In this document: positions 1 through 9,141 of the stretch, one piece after another
Layout: each line of letters opens with the position of its first letter
Numbering within the stretch: the stretch's first letter is position 1
From: Bacillus sp. FJAT-52991
GTDB taxonomy: Bacteria > Bacillota > Bacilli > Bacillales > Domibacillaceae
NCBI RefSeq assembly: GCF_037201805.1
Contig: NZ_CP147404.1
Location: 3,082,501 to 3,146,500, forward strand
Reading direction: 5' to 3'
Length of the DNA stretch: 64,000 bases
The notes under the pieces: generated by a model
What the model was told of the DNA's origin: nothing
Databases searched by the model: none
Seen by the model: the letters and a program-made list of their open reading frames with translations, nothing else
Translations under genes and position numbers: made by a program

Positions 1-336
1 CAGCTCCGGGCGTAAAACAGCGGCCGTATTGACGGACACTTTATCCGCTCCGGCACGAAGCATCCGCTTCATATCATCGAGCGAATTAATCCCCCCGCCA
101 ACGGTAAAAGGAATCGCTAGTTCAGAAGCCACTGCTTGAACGACGTCCACCATCGTTTTTCGGCCTTCATGAGAAGCGGAAATATCAAGGAAAACTAACT
201 CGTCCGCTCCTTGATCATCATAAATACGAGCAAGCTCAACCGGATCGCCCGCATCGCGAATTTGCACAAATTGAATTCCTTTCACGACTCGACCATCTTT
301 CACATCTAAGCATGGAATGATCCGTTTTGTAATCAT
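1..336 (-). CDS. hisF: Imidazole glycerol phosphate synthase cyclase subunit HisF (partial)
   Basis: HisF closes the imidazole ring using ammonia delivered by HisH, giving IGP and AICAR. The visible N-terminal 112 codons show the family start [20 protein letters not shown], including the catalytic Asp of CLDVKDG, then DISASHEGR and the phosphate-binding FTVGGGI. The C-terminal half lies beyond the left edge of the window, so this is an edge truncation and not a broken gene. The ATG begins directly after the hisA stop with no spacer, consistent with translational coupling in the his operon. Confidence 0.95.
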   Translation of the reverse strand, partial: MITKRIIPCLDVKDGRVVKGIQFVQIRDAGDPVELARIYDDQGADELVFLDISASHEGRKTMVDVVQAVASELAIPFTVGGGINSLDDMKRMLRAGADKVSVNTAAVLRPEL

Positions 337-1065
337 TTATTTCACCTCTTCCAATGCTTCCCGAACAGTAAACTGGCCCGTGTAAATCGCCTTACCAACA
401 ATGACTCCGTTTACGCCGTCCTGTTCATATTGCTTCACCTTGTGTAAATCCGCTAAGGAACTAACTCCGCCAGAAGCAATCACTGTTTTTCCCGTTGCCC
501 GAGCCAGTTCGGCCACAGCCTCAATATTTGGTCCAGATAGCATCCCATCGGTCGCAATATCGGTAAAAATAAATGTTTCTGCTCCCGCTTCGGCCAATTC
601 CTTTCCAAGGTCAACAGCTTTCAAGGAAGACGTTTCAAGCCAGCCATGTGTCGCCACAAAGCCATCCTTCGCATCCAAACCAATGACAATTTTTTCTCCA
701 TATTTACGAAGCCACTCCTTTACAAGCTCCGGCTGCGAAACAGCAAGACTGCCAATAATCACGCGGTCGACGCCGTTATCTAAATAATGACGGACATCTT
801 CCTCAGTTCGAATACCGCCGCCAATTTGCACTTTCGCTGGCAACTTCTTCGCCGCTTCAATGACAAAACGGTCATTGATTCGCTGGCCATCCTTTGCCCC
901 ATCAAGGTCAACCATATGAATCCATTCGGCTCCTGCGTCCACAAATGATTTCGCCATATCAAATGGAGAATCGCCGTAAATCGTTTCCTTATTATAATCC
1001 CCTTGCGTTAACCGTACGCATTGACCACCGCGCATATCGATCGCTGGGTAGATGACAAAACTCAT
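337..1065 (-). CDS. hisA: Phosphoribosylformimino-AICAR ribotide isomerase HisA
   Basis: HisA is a (beta-alpha)8 barrel that performs the Amadori isomerisation of ProFAR to PRFAR, the substrate of HisF/HisH. The 242-residue protein has normal length. The expected catalytic aspartates are visible as Asp10 (YPAIDMRGG) and Asp131 (IGLDAKDG). The two phosphate-binding loops [10 protein letters not shown] and [10 protein letters not shown] are present. Its start overlaps the hisH stop by four bases and its stop abuts the hisF start, so it is embedded in the his operon. Confidence 0.96.
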   Translation of the reverse strand: MSFVIYPAIDMRGGQCVRLTQGDYNKETIYGDSPFDMAKSFVDAGAEWIHMVDLDGAKDGQRINDRFVIEAAKKLPAKVQIGGGIRTEEDVRHYLDNGVDRVIIGSLAVSQPELVKEWLRKYGEKIVIGLDAKDGFVATHGWLETSSLKAVDLGKELAEAGAETFIFTDIATDGMLSGPNIEAVAELARATGKTVIASGGVSSLADLHKVKQYEQDGVNGVIVGKAIYTGQFTVREALEEVK

Positions 1066-1697
1066 AATATCGCCTCCGATTGCTCCATTGCCTTGGCAAA
1101 ATTTCTTAATAATTGCATGCCCACTTCTCCACTTTTTTCTGGGTGGAACTGCATTCCGAACACATTTTTATGACCCACAATGGCCGGAATTCCGACACTA
1201 TATACCGTGCTTGCTACTAAATCCGCTTCGCTCATTTCACTCACATAATAGGAATGAACAAAATACACAAAGCCTTCATCCACCCCTTGCAAAACTGGCG
1301 AATCTTGATGAAACTTCAATTGATTCCATCCCATATGCGGCACCTTCACTCTTTCACCAGCCACTTCAACCGGAATGCGAGTAACGCGACCTTTTAGCAA
1401 ACCTAATCCTTGAAAGCAGCCATTTTCTTCACTTTCCTCAAACAACAGCTGCATCCCAAGGCAAATACCAAGGAGCGGACGACCACTCTCGACATAGCTT
1501 TTTAAAAATTGATCGAGTTTCATCTCCTCCAATAAAGCCATGGCATCTTTGAAGGCTCCGACCCCAGGTAAAATTAGTCCTTTCATCCGATCTAATTCTT
1601 CTGGAGAATTGCTAATGATGTAAGGAATATTCATGCGCTCAAGCGCTTTACTCACGCTAAATAAATTGCCCATTCCATAATCTACAATGCCGATCAT
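1062..1697 (-). CDS. hisH: Imidazole glycerol phosphate synthase glutaminase subunit HisH
   Basis: Class I glutamine amidotransferase that feeds ammonia to HisF. The nucleophile Cys79 lies in LLGICLGMQ, and the rest of the triad is His185/Glu187 in [10 protein letters not shown] chose the ATG giving [11 protein letters not shown] (211 aa) because it matches the family start and is preceded by AAAGGAATG; an upstream in-frame ATG would add ten unconserved residues. It starts one base beyond the hisB stop and overlaps hisA by four bases. Confidence 0.95.
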   Translation of the reverse strand: MIGIVDYGMGNLFSVSKALERMNIPYIISNSPEELDRMKGLILPGVGAFKDAMALLEEMKLDQFLKSYVESGRPLLGICLGMQLLFEESEENGCFQGLGLLKGRVTRIPVEVAGERVKVPHMGWNQLKFHQDSPVLQGVDEGFVYFVHSYYVSEMSEADLVASTVYSVGIPAIVGHKNVFGMQFHPEKSGEVGMQLLRNFAKAMEQSEAIL

Positions 1698-1698
1698 T

Positions 1699-2292
1699 TT
1701 ACAACATTCCTTTCGTAGAAGGCACACCTTTCACACGTGGGTCGATCATCGTCGCTTCATCGAGTGCCCGAGCCAATGCTTTAAAGACGGCTTCAATCAT
1801 ATGATGCGTATTTTGTCCATAATGAATAATGACATGTAAATTCATCCGTGCTTCAAGCGCCAGCTTCCACAGAAATTCATGAACGAGCTCCGTATCAAAT
1901 GTGCCCACTTTTTGCGAAGGAAAATCACCGCCGCGCATTTCAAAATGAGGACGATTGCTCAAATCAACGACGACTTGAGCGAGTGTTTCATCCATTGGGA
2001 CAAAAGCATTTCCATAGCGCTTAATTCCCTTTTTATCGCCAAGCGCTTCCTTCAATGCCAGCCCAAGACAAATGCCGATATCTTCTGTCGTGTGATGATC
2101 ATCGATTTCAACATCGCCATCGGCTTTCACCGCTAAATCAAACTGGCCATGTTTAGTAAACAGGTCGAGCATATGATCCATAAATGGAACACCTGTATCA
2201 ATCTCTGCTTTCCCTTCACCATCTATGGAAAAATTCAAGCTAATTTTCGTTTCATTTGTATCACGATTCAATTCCGCAACCCGTTTACTCAA
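1699..2292 (-). CDS. hisB: Imidazoleglycerol-phosphate dehydratase HisB
   Basis: Manganese-dependent dehydratase converting IGP to imidazole acetol phosphate. The metal-binding motifs [10 protein letters not shown] and the second His-rich motif [17 protein letters not shown] are intact, as is the C-terminal [10 protein letters not shown]. The best start is a TTG (197 aa, [15 protein letters not shown]) six bases after GAGGTG, which matches the family length of about 194. A longer frame would start with an unconserved tail that overlaps hisD. It is the monofunctional Gram-positive form, lacking the phosphatase half found in E. coli HisB. Confidence 0.94.
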   Translation of the reverse strand: MSKRVAELNRDTNETKISLNFSIDGEGKAEIDTGVPFMDHMLDLFTKHGQFDLAVKADGDVEIDDHHTTEDIGICLGLALKEALGDKKGIKRYGNAFVPMDETLAQVVVDLSNRPHFEMRGGDFPSQKVGTFDTELVHEFLWKLALEARMNLHVIIHYGQNTHHMIEAVFKALARALDEATMIDPRVKGVPSTKGML

Positions 2293-2311
2293 ACTCGACA
2301 CCTCATTTATG

Positions 2312-3592
2312 TTATTTTTTCTCCGCTCGAATCTCGACTGCTCGTGCATGTGCTTCGAGACCTTCTAACCGAGCAAAAGCGGCAATCTTTTGATAATTTT
2401 TATTGTATGCCTGCTCGCTATACATAATAATGCTAGATTTCTTCATAAAATCATCGACATTTAATGGACTGGAAAAACGAGCTGTCCCATTCGTTGGCAG
2501 CACATGATTGGGTCCAGCAAAATAGTCACCGATCGGCTCCGAACTGTAGCGTCCAACAAAAATCGCACCAGCATGACGAATGTCTTTGACGATCTGTAAC
2601 GCATGTTCCGTCATAATTTCTAAATGCTCGGGTGCCAGCTGGTTAATCGTTTCAACAGCTTTCTCCATATCTTTTGCCACATAAATCGATCCATAGCTGT
2701 CAATCGAAGCTCGTGCAATCTCCTCACGAGGTAGCTCCTTTAATTGTCTTTCTACTTCAGCGGCCGTTTCTTCAGCCAATCGTTCAGAAGTAGTCACAAG
2801 TACACTGCTGGCACGCGGGTCATGCTCCGCTTGTGATAAAAGATCGGCCGCAATTTCTCGAGGGCAGGCGGTGTCATCCGCAAGAACCGCAATTTCACTT
2901 GGTCCGGCAATCATATCAATGTCAACATCACCGAATACTTCTCGTTTCGCCAACGCAACATAAATATTTCCCGGCCCCGTAATTTTATCAACTGATCGAA
3001 TCGTTTCTGTACCATAGGCAAGTGCCGCCACCGCTTGTGCTCCACCAACTTTATATATTTCTTTCACGCCAGCGATATCCGCCGCGACAAGCACCCCTGC
3101 CGGAAGACGACCATCTCGTCCCGGTGGCGAAACCATGACAACCCGTTTCACTCCCGCTACTTTCGCTGGCATCACATTCATGAGTACAGACGATGGATAC
3201 GCGGCCGTTCCCCCTGGTACATACACACCGGCTGAATCCAGTGGTGTCATTTTTTGACCGAGTATGGAACCAGATTGATCAGTGTACATCCACGTTTGTC
3301 GCAATTGCTTTTGATGAAAAGTAAAAATATTGTCAGCTGCTTCTTTAATGATATCAATCATTTGCTTTGGTAATTGCTCATACGCCTCATTCACTTCTTC
3401 TTGTGTCACTTTTAAGCTAAACATTCTCGCGCCATCAAACTTTTCTGTCAACTCTCGCAATGCTCGATCCCCTTGTGAACGGACAGTATGAATAATACTT
3501 TGAACAGTGGCACGTTGCTCTTCTGTTCCACTATCGACAGATCGCTTCAGCGTTAAATCACCCGTTACTTTTTGGATTTTTATCATTTTCAC
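2312..3592 (-). CDS. hisD: Histidinol dehydrogenase HisD
   Basis: Zinc enzyme carrying out the last two oxidations, L-histidinol to L-histidine with two NAD. Family landmarks visible are the GPGNIYVA nucleotide region, DMIAGPSE, the zinc-ligand stretch LSQAEHDP and the catalytic APEHLEIM. Length of 426 aa is normal. The frame can start at a GTG that overlaps the hisG stop (GTGA) or at the ATG two codons later (MIKIQKVTG); the RBS AAAGG does not decide between them. Part of the his operon. Confidence 0.95.
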   Translation of the reverse strand: MKMIKIQKVTGDLTLKRSVDSGTEEQRATVQSIIHTVRSQGDRALRELTEKFDGARMFSLKVTQEEVNEAYEQLPKQMIDIIKEAADNIFTFHQKQLRQTWMYTDQSGSILGQKMTPLDSAGVYVPGGTAAYPSSVLMNVMPAKVAGVKRVVMVSPPGRDGRLPAGVLVAADIAGVKEIYKVGGAQAVAALAYGTETIRSVDKITGPGNIYVALAKREVFGDVDIDMIAGPSEIAVLADDTACPREIAADLLSQAEHDPRASSVLVTTSERLAEETAAEVERQLKELPREEIARASIDSYGSIYVAKDMEKAVETINQLAPEHLEIMTEHALQIVKDIRHAGAIFVGRYSSEPIGDYFAGPNHVLPTNGTARFSSPLNVDDFMKKSSIIMYSEQAYNKNYQKIAAFARLEGLEAHARAVEIRAEKK

Positions 3593-4224
3593 ACGACCTT
3601 TTCTGAAATAATCTCGGTGAGCCGATCAACAAGTGTTTGGATTTCTCTATCTTTCATGCGGTAGCTAACAGGGTTCACAATTAATCGAGAAGTAATCCCA
3701 ACAATCGTTTCGTATTCCACTAAGCCATTTTCCTTTAACGTCCGCCCCGTAGACACAATATCGACGATGCGATCCGCTAACCCAATTAACGGGGCAAGTT
3801 CAATCGACCCATTTAATTTAATAATTTCCACTTGCTCTCCTTGTTCGCGAAAATAAGTCGACGCCACATTTGGATATTTCGTCGCAATTTTTGGTGCCAC
3901 TTCGCTCATCGACGTATTCGGCAACCCAGCAACCGCTAAATAACAAGGGCTAATTTGTAAATCTAGTAGTTCATATACATCTCTTTTTTCTTCTAACAGC
4001 ACATCTTTTCCGGCGATGCCAAGATCAGCCACCCCATATTCCACATAGGTGGCAACATCCATCGGCTTTGCTAAAAAGAAGCGTAAATTTTCTTCTGGAA
4101 CTTCAATAATTAACTTGCGAGACTCATCGAATTCAGGAGGAAGCTGATACCCTGCTTGCCGTAGTAAATCGGCCGCCTCTTCAAAAATCCGTCCTTTTGG
4201 CATCGCGATTGTTAACATCGACAT
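3589..4224 (-). CDS. hisG: ATP phosphoribosyltransferase catalytic subunit HisG (short form)
   Basis: First committed step of histidine synthesis, ATP plus PRPP to phosphoribosyl-ATP. At 211 aa this is the short form lacking the C-terminal allosteric domain, which works only in complex with HisZ; hisZ lies directly upstream. The PRPP-binding loop [16 protein letters not shown] and the start [10 protein letters not shown] are clear. The chosen ATG shares one base with the hisZ stop (TAATG) and follows GGAGGGG at seven bases. Confidence 0.95.
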   Translation of the reverse strand: MSMLTIAMPKGRIFEEAADLLRQAGYQLPPEFDESRKLIIEVPEENLRFFLAKPMDVATYVEYGVADLGIAGKDVLLEEKRDVYELLDLQISPCYLAVAGLPNTSMSEVAPKIATKYPNVASTYFREQGEQVEIIKLNGSIELAPLIGLADRIVDIVSTGRTLKENGLVEYETIVGITSRLIVNPVSYRMKDREIQTLVDRLTEIISEKVV

Positions 4225-5408
4225 TAGCTTTCCCCTCCATTCTTCACTTGTCCAACATAATAACTGACGTTGCCACACGCACTGGTGAATCGGTCCACAT
4301 CTTTCACACCAGCCAAGTCTTGAAGCACAACCTTTTCTCCTTGCGCACGAAGCTTGGCCGCAGCTTCAATCGCCTCTTTTCGGCGCTCTTTGCTGAAAAT
4401 GAGGCAATGAATTCCTTCAGCTTCGATCAATTCACCTACTGCTTCAAGCAGAAAATCAAGGCGCAATCCAAAGCCGGTCGCACTAGCAGGCTGCCCGAAC
4501 TTTTCTAATAAATTATTGTAGCGCCCCCCGTTACCAACAGGATAACCGACACCATCGGCATACGTTTCAAATAAAATCCCTGTATAATAGCTCATATGAC
4601 TTACGAGCGATAAATCAAATTTGACATATGGGTCGATGCCGTAATCTTTTAGCAAGTCGATCAGTTGACGCAGCTCCTGGATCGCTTCCTTACCCGCCCC
4701 ATCTTCAATTAACTCATCGGCCATTTGTAAGCAGTCTTCATTTCCATGTAAATGTAAAAATTTCAAGAGACGTTGCTTATCAATCGACGACAAGGAAAGG
4801 GCGCGCACATGCTCACGATAGCCCACGTAATTTTTTTCATATAAATAACGGCGAAGCGTGCTCGCTCTTTCTTCCGTTCCAAGAATTTGCTGGAACAGCT
4901 GCTCAACAAAGCGAATATGACCAATTGACACTTGAAATTGCGTAAGGCCCATTTCTTTCATCGCCGATACCATTAACGCAATCACCTCAGCATCGGCACT
5001 GATCGTTTCATCACCAATATTTTCGACACCAATTTGGGCAAATTCGGCTGCGCGTCCCCCTTCACGCTGCTGAGCACGATACACATTTGCTGAATAGGCA
5101 AGGCGAAGCGGCACTTGCTCTTTTAACAGCTTAGACGCTGCCGTTCGTGCAATCGGCGTCGTCATATCCGGTCGAAGCACAAGGGTATTCCCCTGCTGAT
5201 CTAATAATTTAAATAACTGCTGATCTAAAATCGCCGACGCTTCTCCGACCGTATCGTAATATTCTAAAGCAGGCGTCTCAATAAACTGATAACCCCAGCT
5301 CTTCATTTGTTGTTCTATTGAATCTTTTAACTGACGTTTCGTTTCATAAATATGAGGAAGTGTATCCCTCATCCCAACTGGCTTTTCAAACATGAACAGT
5401 TTTGACAT
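4224..5408 (-). CDS. hisZ: ATP phosphoribosyltransferase regulatory subunit HisZ
   Basis: Histidyl-tRNA-synthetase-like regulatory subunit that gives short HisG its activity and histidine feedback. HisRS-type motifs are visible ([41 protein letters not shown]), but the protein lacks the C-terminal anticodon-binding domain. The start is uncertain: ATG ([15 protein letters not shown]), a GTG three codons upstream, or a CTG just before MFEKP that sits eight bases after AGGA and matches the B. subtilis N-terminus. It is the first gene of the operon. Confidence 0.93.
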   Translation of the reverse strand: MSKLFMFEKPVGMRDTLPHIYETKRQLKDSIEQQMKSWGYQFIETPALEYYDTVGEASAILDQQLFKLLDQQGNTLVLRPDMTTPIARTAASKLLKEQVPLRLAYSANVYRAQQREGGRAAEFAQIGVENIGDETISADAEVIALMVSAMKEMGLTQFQVSIGHIRFVEQLFQQILGTEERASTLRRYLYEKNYVGYREHVRALSLSSIDKQRLLKFLHLHGNEDCLQMADELIEDGAGKEAIQELRQLIDLLKDYGIDPYVKFDLSLVSHMSYYTGILFETYADGVGYPVGNGGRYNNLLEKFGQPASATGFGLRLDFLLEAVGELIEAEGIHCLIFSKERRKEAIEAAAKLRAQGEKVVLQDLAGVKDVDRFTSACGNVSYYVGQVKNGGES

Positions 5409-5480
5409 CCTCATCACCCGACAGTTTATTTTTTAAAATACTTTAGTTCGCTAATATGTTACCATAATGAAGTTATCAAT

Positions 5481-5509
5481 AGTTTAACGGTTCTGACTAT
5501 TTACGTCAA
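5481..5509 (-). promoter_or_regulatory. Sigma-A-type promoter of the his operon
   Basis: On the minus strand, TTGACG (5504-5509) and TAAACT (5481-5486) are separated by exactly 17 bases, about 70 bases upstream of hisZ. No T-box, attenuator or obvious operator is visible in the short leader. Confidence 0.65.
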
Positions 5510-5593
5510 GTGAATTAACAGAAAGTTTAAAAAAGGGAACCCGATATGATTAAGACGTTCTCTTTTGAATCACAAAAAATGAATTAGCAACAC

Positions 5594-5638
5594 AAATAGG
5601 GTACAGAATCGCATTGGTTCTTGTACCCTATTTTTTTA
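5594..5638 (+). terminator. Intrinsic terminator with no upstream gene
   Basis: AAATAGGGTACA pairs perfectly with TGTACCCTATTT across a 16-base loop and runs into seven T on the plus strand. No plus-strand gene precedes it here because hisZ is divergent, so it may be left from a deleted gene. Confidence 0.7.
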
Positions 5639-5639
5639 T

Positions 5640-5814
5640 TGATTTATCAATATTTATGAAAAATTAGCATGTAAAACCTCATAGGAAATCGCAATGGAAT
5701 TTGCTAAAAGACGACCAATTTATAGAAGAACGAAACACATCGTATGTATCCTATTGGATTTGCTGAAACAACTAGAAAAACTACGCAAGATTCATTACAT
5801 CCGATGTACGTGCT
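5640..5814. other. Gene-free AT-rich spacer
   Basis: Only a short open stretch is visible (5694-5814 on the plus strand, reading MEFAKRRPIYRRTKHIV...). It has no RBS and no recognised family. It could be a decayed reading frame leading into the HNH-like remnant that follows. Base composition drops relative to the his operon. Confidence 0.3.
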
Positions 5815-6034
5815 GAATTAGCTCGCTCCCTATGCAAACTACAGGTCTGAATTTATAACAGATGACAAAGTTTATAATTATCAAAATTTAATTACAAAGT
5901 GTGATATGTGTGTGAAAGAAGTGAAAATATCAAAACATAAGCAAGATAAGAATAATTTTTGTTCACAAGAATGTTATTATGAATTTAGGTCTATTTATTA
6001 TTCTAGAGAAAATCATCCCCTATACTACATCTAA
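5781..6034 (+). pseudogene. Remnant of an HNH/homing-endonuclease-like zinc-finger protein
   Basis: From about 5865 to 6034 one plus-strand frame reads ...ITDDKVYNYQNLITKCDMC... and continues through FCSQECYYEF to RENHPLYYI then TAA. The spacing CxxC-x13-CxxxC followed by ENHPLY resembles the zinc-ribbon segment near the start of phage-type HNH or homing endonucleases. A preceding segment reading TSDVRAELARS is in another frame, implying a frameshift near 5828, and no credible start or full nuclease domain is present. I infer a decayed fragment; the family call is tentative. Confidence 0.4.
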
Positions 6035-6112
6035 AAGGAATAGGAGCTTCTGCTCTTTTTATATTTTTGTTAAATGGGTATAATTTCAAAAAAATCTATA
6101 TTAAGGAGTTTT

Positions 6113-6724
6113 TTGAAATTGAGAAAAAAAATATCATTAATTATTATTTTTAGTTTAGTTATTTCTGTGTTTGCGCCGTCTGTATATTTAAAAGAAAATA
6201 ATGATTACTCTTTACCTTCATCTACTTTCGGTTCGTATACGGGGAAAGAAAATAGTCATGTTGAAGTAGGTTATAAAGAAGCTGATGCATGGGTGGTTTT
6301 GGTTGGTAGATTAGTTATTCAAGGTACTACAAGGTTAGCGAAAGTTGGGTCGAAAACTTTTAAAAAAGTACCTAGTTCTACAGTTACTAATGCTTTGAAA
6401 AATTATAAAGGAACTACCTATTCAATTGGATCTAAAAAATATAAATTAACAAAAACTGATATGAAACATATGCTTGAAAGACATCATCCTAAGTATTGGA
6501 CTGATAATAAGAAAAATGTAAAGAAACAAACCTTTTTTGATTATAGATTATCGATAAAAGATATAGAAAACATAGCAATTAGTGTTGCTAAACAGAATAG
6601 AGAAAAACTTTCTAAAGTTTCCTCTAATGGTTCAGCACAGGTAAAAGGGAAAGTTGATGGTGTAGAGTATGTTTTAGGTGTTGAAAAAGGACATATACGT
6701 CAATTGTATCCTGTAGCTAAATAA
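6113..6724 (+). CDS. Secreted SAR2788-family putative toxin
   Basis: A basic protein whose C-terminal half has features I recall from the SAR2788 family of putative toxins: MKHMLERHHPKYW, then SIKDIENIAISVAKQNRE, then VDGVEYVLGVEKG and a terminal HIRQLYP. The preferred start is a TTG four bases after AAGGAG, giving a signal peptide (KLRKK then a hydrophobic run ending near FAPSV); a second TTG two codons on has ten-base spacing, and an upstream ATG at 6074 has no RBS. The next gene is 13 bases away and is probably its immunity protein. The region is much richer in A+T than its neighbours, suggesting transfer. Catalytic activity is not known to me. Confidence 0.65.
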   Translation: MKLRKKISLIIIFSLVISVFAPSVYLKENNDYSLPSSTFGSYTGKENSHVEVGYKEADAWVVLVGRLVIQGTTRLAKVGSKTFKKVPSSTVTNALKNYKGTTYSIGSKKYKLTKTDMKHMLERHHPKYWTDNKKNVKKQTFFDYRLSIKDIENIAISVAKQNREKLSKVSSNGSAQVKGKVDGVEYVLGVEKGHIRQLYPVAK

Positions 6725-6737
6725 GAAGGAGAATACT

Positions 6738-7220
6738 ATGAAAATAGAGACTTATATTTATTTGGAAGATGAAGATAAGTTTGTGAATTTGAATGAAACA
6801 GATAAAATTAAAGATTTTGTTAGCCGAAAAGAAGATTTTATGGAAGATGGATTTTTAAATTTAGATGGAACTATTACATTTAAAAATGGGGAAAAAGGAG
6901 AAATTGTTGATTTTGATGAATCAGATGAAATTTCCCCTCTATGGCATTATTATAAAAATGCTTTAAAAGATTACTTAAAAGAAGGATATGGAGAAGTTTA
7001 TTATCCAAATTCACCATTAGAAATAAAATTTGAAAAAAAATCAAAAAGAGAGTTAATGTTATCTTTAGAAAATCAAATTTTAATTTGTGATCAAAAAGAA
7101 TTTTTGGAAGAATTTTATAATGCTGCAATTAAATTCATTGAATTCACTGATTATATAAGTGAAGGGCAATATTATGATGATTTAAAAGAAGAATTATCAG
7201 TCATTAAAAATTTGGATTGA
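6738..7220 (+). CDS. Probable cognate immunity protein, acidic cytosolic
   Basis: A 160-aa protein with no signal peptide or membrane segment, strongly acidic at the N-terminus (YIYLEDEDKFVNLNETDK) and rich in Asp/Glu throughout. It follows the putative toxin by 13 bases, with the strong site AGAAGGAG six bases before the ATG, so the two are almost certainly co-transcribed. I recognise no named domain; the immunity role is inferred from position, acidity, size and the basic secreted partner. It shares the same AT-rich composition. Confidence 0.6.
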   Translation: MKIETYIYLEDEDKFVNLNETDKIKDFVSRKEDFMEDGFLNLDGTITFKNGEKGEIVDFDESDEISPLWHYYKNALKDYLKEGYGEVYYPNSPLEIKFEKKSKRELMLSLENQILICDQKEFLEEFYNAAIKFIEFTDYISEGQYYDDLKEELSVIKNLD

Positions 7221-7256
7221 AAATTATATATGGATAAGCGTCAACGGTAAGCGAAG

Positions 7257-7287
7257 AAAAAGGCGGTCCTGTAGGGGTGCCTTTTTT
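7257..7287 (+). terminator. Possible terminator after the toxin/immunity pair
   Basis: AAAAAGGC pairs with GCCTTTTT across a 14-base loop, followed by one more T and then GAG. The stem is AT-rich and the tail is short, so support is moderate. Confidence 0.4.
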
Positions 7288-7595
7288 GAGCATTAAGGAG
7301 TTGGCAGACTCACTACATCAAGAGGGAGACCCCAAGATTTTGGTCATGCAGCGCATGACTCGGCGAAGGCCGAAACAGCCTCACTTTACATGGAAGTAGT
7401 GCCGAAATTCACCCCTTAAATTAGAGGTGAAAAATGAATGAGTTTTGCCATTTGTCGGATGCAAAAAATGAAATCTCATGACCTAAAAGGCATGCAATTT
7501 CATAATCAAAGAGAACGGGAATCGAGAACGAATCCGGACATTGATCCAGAGAGAACGAAAATAAAATAATCCTACCTCACAACTGAAAACTTGGA
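7288..7595. other. Intergenic stretch with possible coding remnant
   Basis: Between the immunity gene and the repeat array one plus-strand frame stays open from about 7237 to 7399 and reads ...GGPVGVPFLSIKELADSL... ending RRRPKQPHFTWK and TAG. It lacks a start codon with an RBS and I recognise no family, so a decayed gene tail is possible. The rest (7400-7595) shows no gene or clear signal. Confidence 0.25.
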
Positions 7596-7601
7596 TTTCG
7601 C

Positions 7602-7706
7602 GACTGATTTTCCCTATTTCGCGACTGATCCCTTCGTTTAGGTGACTGATTCTCCTCTTTTTCCGACCAATTATCGCCTTTCACCGACTGATTCACCTTT
7701 TTGAAC
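7602..7706 (+). repeat. 21-bp-period repeat array A (five units)
   Basis: The heptamer GACTGAT or a close variant recurs at 7602, 7623, 7644, 7665 (GACCAAT) and 7686, an exact 21-base period. Between heptamers are 14 pyrimidine-rich bases that are not conserved in sequence. The array sits upstream of a small membrane protein gene. Related arrays lie at 12770-12895 and, inverted, at 27989-28114. Confidence 0.8.
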
Positions 7707-7804
7707 ATGGACTTAGTGGATCATACCAGCAATCGATTCTATCATTCTCACTAAACAGGAAAATTAATGGTATAATATCTCAAAAGAAAATTGGAGTGAG
7801 TATT

Positions 7805-7984
7805 TTGTCTAGTATTAATACTGGGGATATCATGTTTCAATTATTTATGTTGCTGTTTGTGTTACTCATACCAACTATCGCCATTATCGCTGCTGTGTAT
7901 TTTATTCGTTCGTCGAAAAAGCGGAACGAGCAGCTACAGCGGTTAGAAGATAAAGTTGATCGCTTAGAAAACAAATCAAAATAA
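7805..7984 (+). CDS. Small DUF4083-like membrane protein
   Basis: A 59-residue protein with one hydrophobic segment (about residues 9-31, MFQLFMLLFVLLIPTIAII) and a basic, charged tail (SSKKRNEQLQRLEDKVDRLE) that could form a short coiled coil in the cytosol. The pattern resembles DUF4083 peptides of Bacillus, function unknown. I prefer the TTG eight bases after GGAG; a GTG three codons earlier is embedded in that site. A TATAAT lies at 7771. Convergent with yvoF across a shared terminator. Confidence 0.65.
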   Translation: MSSINTGDIMFQLFMLLFVLLIPTIAIIAAVYFIRSSKKRNEQLQRLEDKVDRLENKSK

Positions 7985-8012
7985 CCTCTTCTGTATGTGA
8001 AGAGGTTATTTT
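7981..8012. terminator. Bidirectional terminator between the DUF4083-like gene and yvoF
   Basis: ATAACCTCTTC and GAAGAGGTTAT form a perfect 11-bp stem with a 7-base loop. The stem covers the stop codon region of the plus-strand gene and ends three bases inside yvoF on the other strand. Confidence 0.75.
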
Positions 8013-8488
8013 CTATCTTTAATTTGCATCGGGTTTCCCCCAGCAAAGGCACCAGAAGGTACGTCTCGATGAACGAGGGTAGCAGCGGAGACGATTGCTC
8101 CGTCACCAATCGTGACTCCAGGTAAGATCGTACAATTAGCGCCAATCATCACATTGTCACCTATAATCACTTTTCCGAGCCGATATTCATCGATTAAATA
8201 TTCGTGGGCAAGGATCACCGTATTGTAACCGACAATGGAGTTGCGACCGATTGTGATGTATTCCGGGAACATAATATCGGGCACAACTTTATAGGCCAGT
8301 GCCGTTTTTTCTCCAATGTTCATTCCGAGGAAGGTGCGATAAAGCCCATTTTTCAACTTCATAAATGGCATGAAACGACCGACCTCAATGATGACGGTAT
8401 TTTTAAAAACTTTCCAAAACGAAACGGTTTTATAAATATTCCAAAGCGAGTTTCCACCCTCTACTTTGTACCGTTCTGTCCGTCTCAT
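8006..8488 (-). CDS. yvoF: Left-handed beta-helix acyltransferase YvoF
   Basis: A 160-aa hexapeptide-repeat acetyltransferase. Repeats typical of LbH folds run from about residue 70 to 150 ([30 protein letters not shown]), with a likely catalytic His in ILAHEY. The substrate is unknown. Its ATG overlaps the ppaX stop (ATGA), and the hprK-lgt-yvoD-ppaX-yvoF order is that of B. subtilis, supporting the symbol. Confidence 0.85.
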   Translation of the reverse strand: MRRTERYKVEGGNSLWNIYKTVSFWKVFKNTVIIEVGRFMPFMKLKNGLYRTFLGMNIGEKTALAYKVVPDIMFPEYITIGRNSIVGYNTVILAHEYLIDEYRLGKVIIGDNVMIGANCTILPGVTIGDGAIVSAATLVHRDVPSGAFAGGNPMQIKDRK

Positions 8489-9141
8489 TTATTTACCGTG
8501 CTCACTTGTAAAATATCGAGCAGTTCAGACATTGTATCCAACATATAATCCGGATCGAAAGTTTGTAAAAACTCTTTCCCCTTAACGGACCAAGAAACAC
8601 CAGCTGTCAGTGTACCTGCGTTTTTCCCACCTTCAATGTCGTGATAGTTATCGCCGATCATCATCGCTTCTTCCGGTGTTGAACCCAGTGCAGCCAATGC
8701 TTTTTGCAACGGCTCCGGATGAGGCTTCGGTTCCGTCACATCATCAAGTGCGACAATCACTTCGAAGAAATCATACAAATTCATCAGCTTTAAGCCTTTA
8801 ATAACCGTATTGCGCATTTTCGTGGAAACGATCGCGAGCTTATAGCCGTTTTCCTTCAGCGTGCGGATCGTGTCATACACACCATCAAACTCTGTCACTA
8901 GCTCATCATGCTTAGCAAGATTATATGTACGATAACGCTCGACCATTTCATCGACTCGATCTGGATCGATGCTGCTAAATGTTTCAACAAGTGTCGGTCC
9001 CATAAAAGGATACACATCTTCTCGTTGATATTGGTTCGGGAAATAATAATCAAGTGTATGCAAAAATGAAGCAATAATTAATTCATTTGTGTTAATTAAT
9101 GTGCCATCTAAGTCAAACAGCAACGTTGTAATGTTTTTCAT
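8485..9141 (-). CDS. ppaX: Pyrophosphatase PpaX
   Basis: HAD-superfamily pyrophosphatase of 218 aa. In B. subtilis PpaX hydrolyses the pyrophosphate released when HprK dephosphorylates HPr-Ser-P by phosphorolysis. Motif I is [12 protein letters not shown] (Asp10 nucleophile, Asp12 acid/base); motif II is the Ser/Thr in LAIVSTKMR; motif IV is [12 protein letters not shown]. It overlaps yvoD and yvoF by four bases each, inside the hprK operon, which fits its role. Confidence 0.93.
   Translation of the reverse strand: MKNITTLLFDLDGTLINTNELIIASFLHTLDYYFPNQYQREDVYPFMGPTLVETFSSIDPDRVDEMVERYRTYNLAKHDELVTEFDGVYDTIRTLKENGYKLAIVSTKMRNTVIKGLKLMNLYDFFEVIVALDDVTEPKPHPEPLQKALAALGSTPEEAMMIGDNYHDIEGGKNAGTLTAGVSWSVKGKEFLQTFDPDYMLDTMSELLDILQVSTVNK

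Noticed and set aside
401-787. 128-aa plus-strand ORF opposite hisA
   Set aside because: Antisense shadow of hisA with no RBS and no recognisable domain.
7602-7706. 21-bp arrays as CRISPR
   Set aside because: Conserved part is only seven bases, period 21 is far too short for repeat plus spacer, and no cas genes are present.
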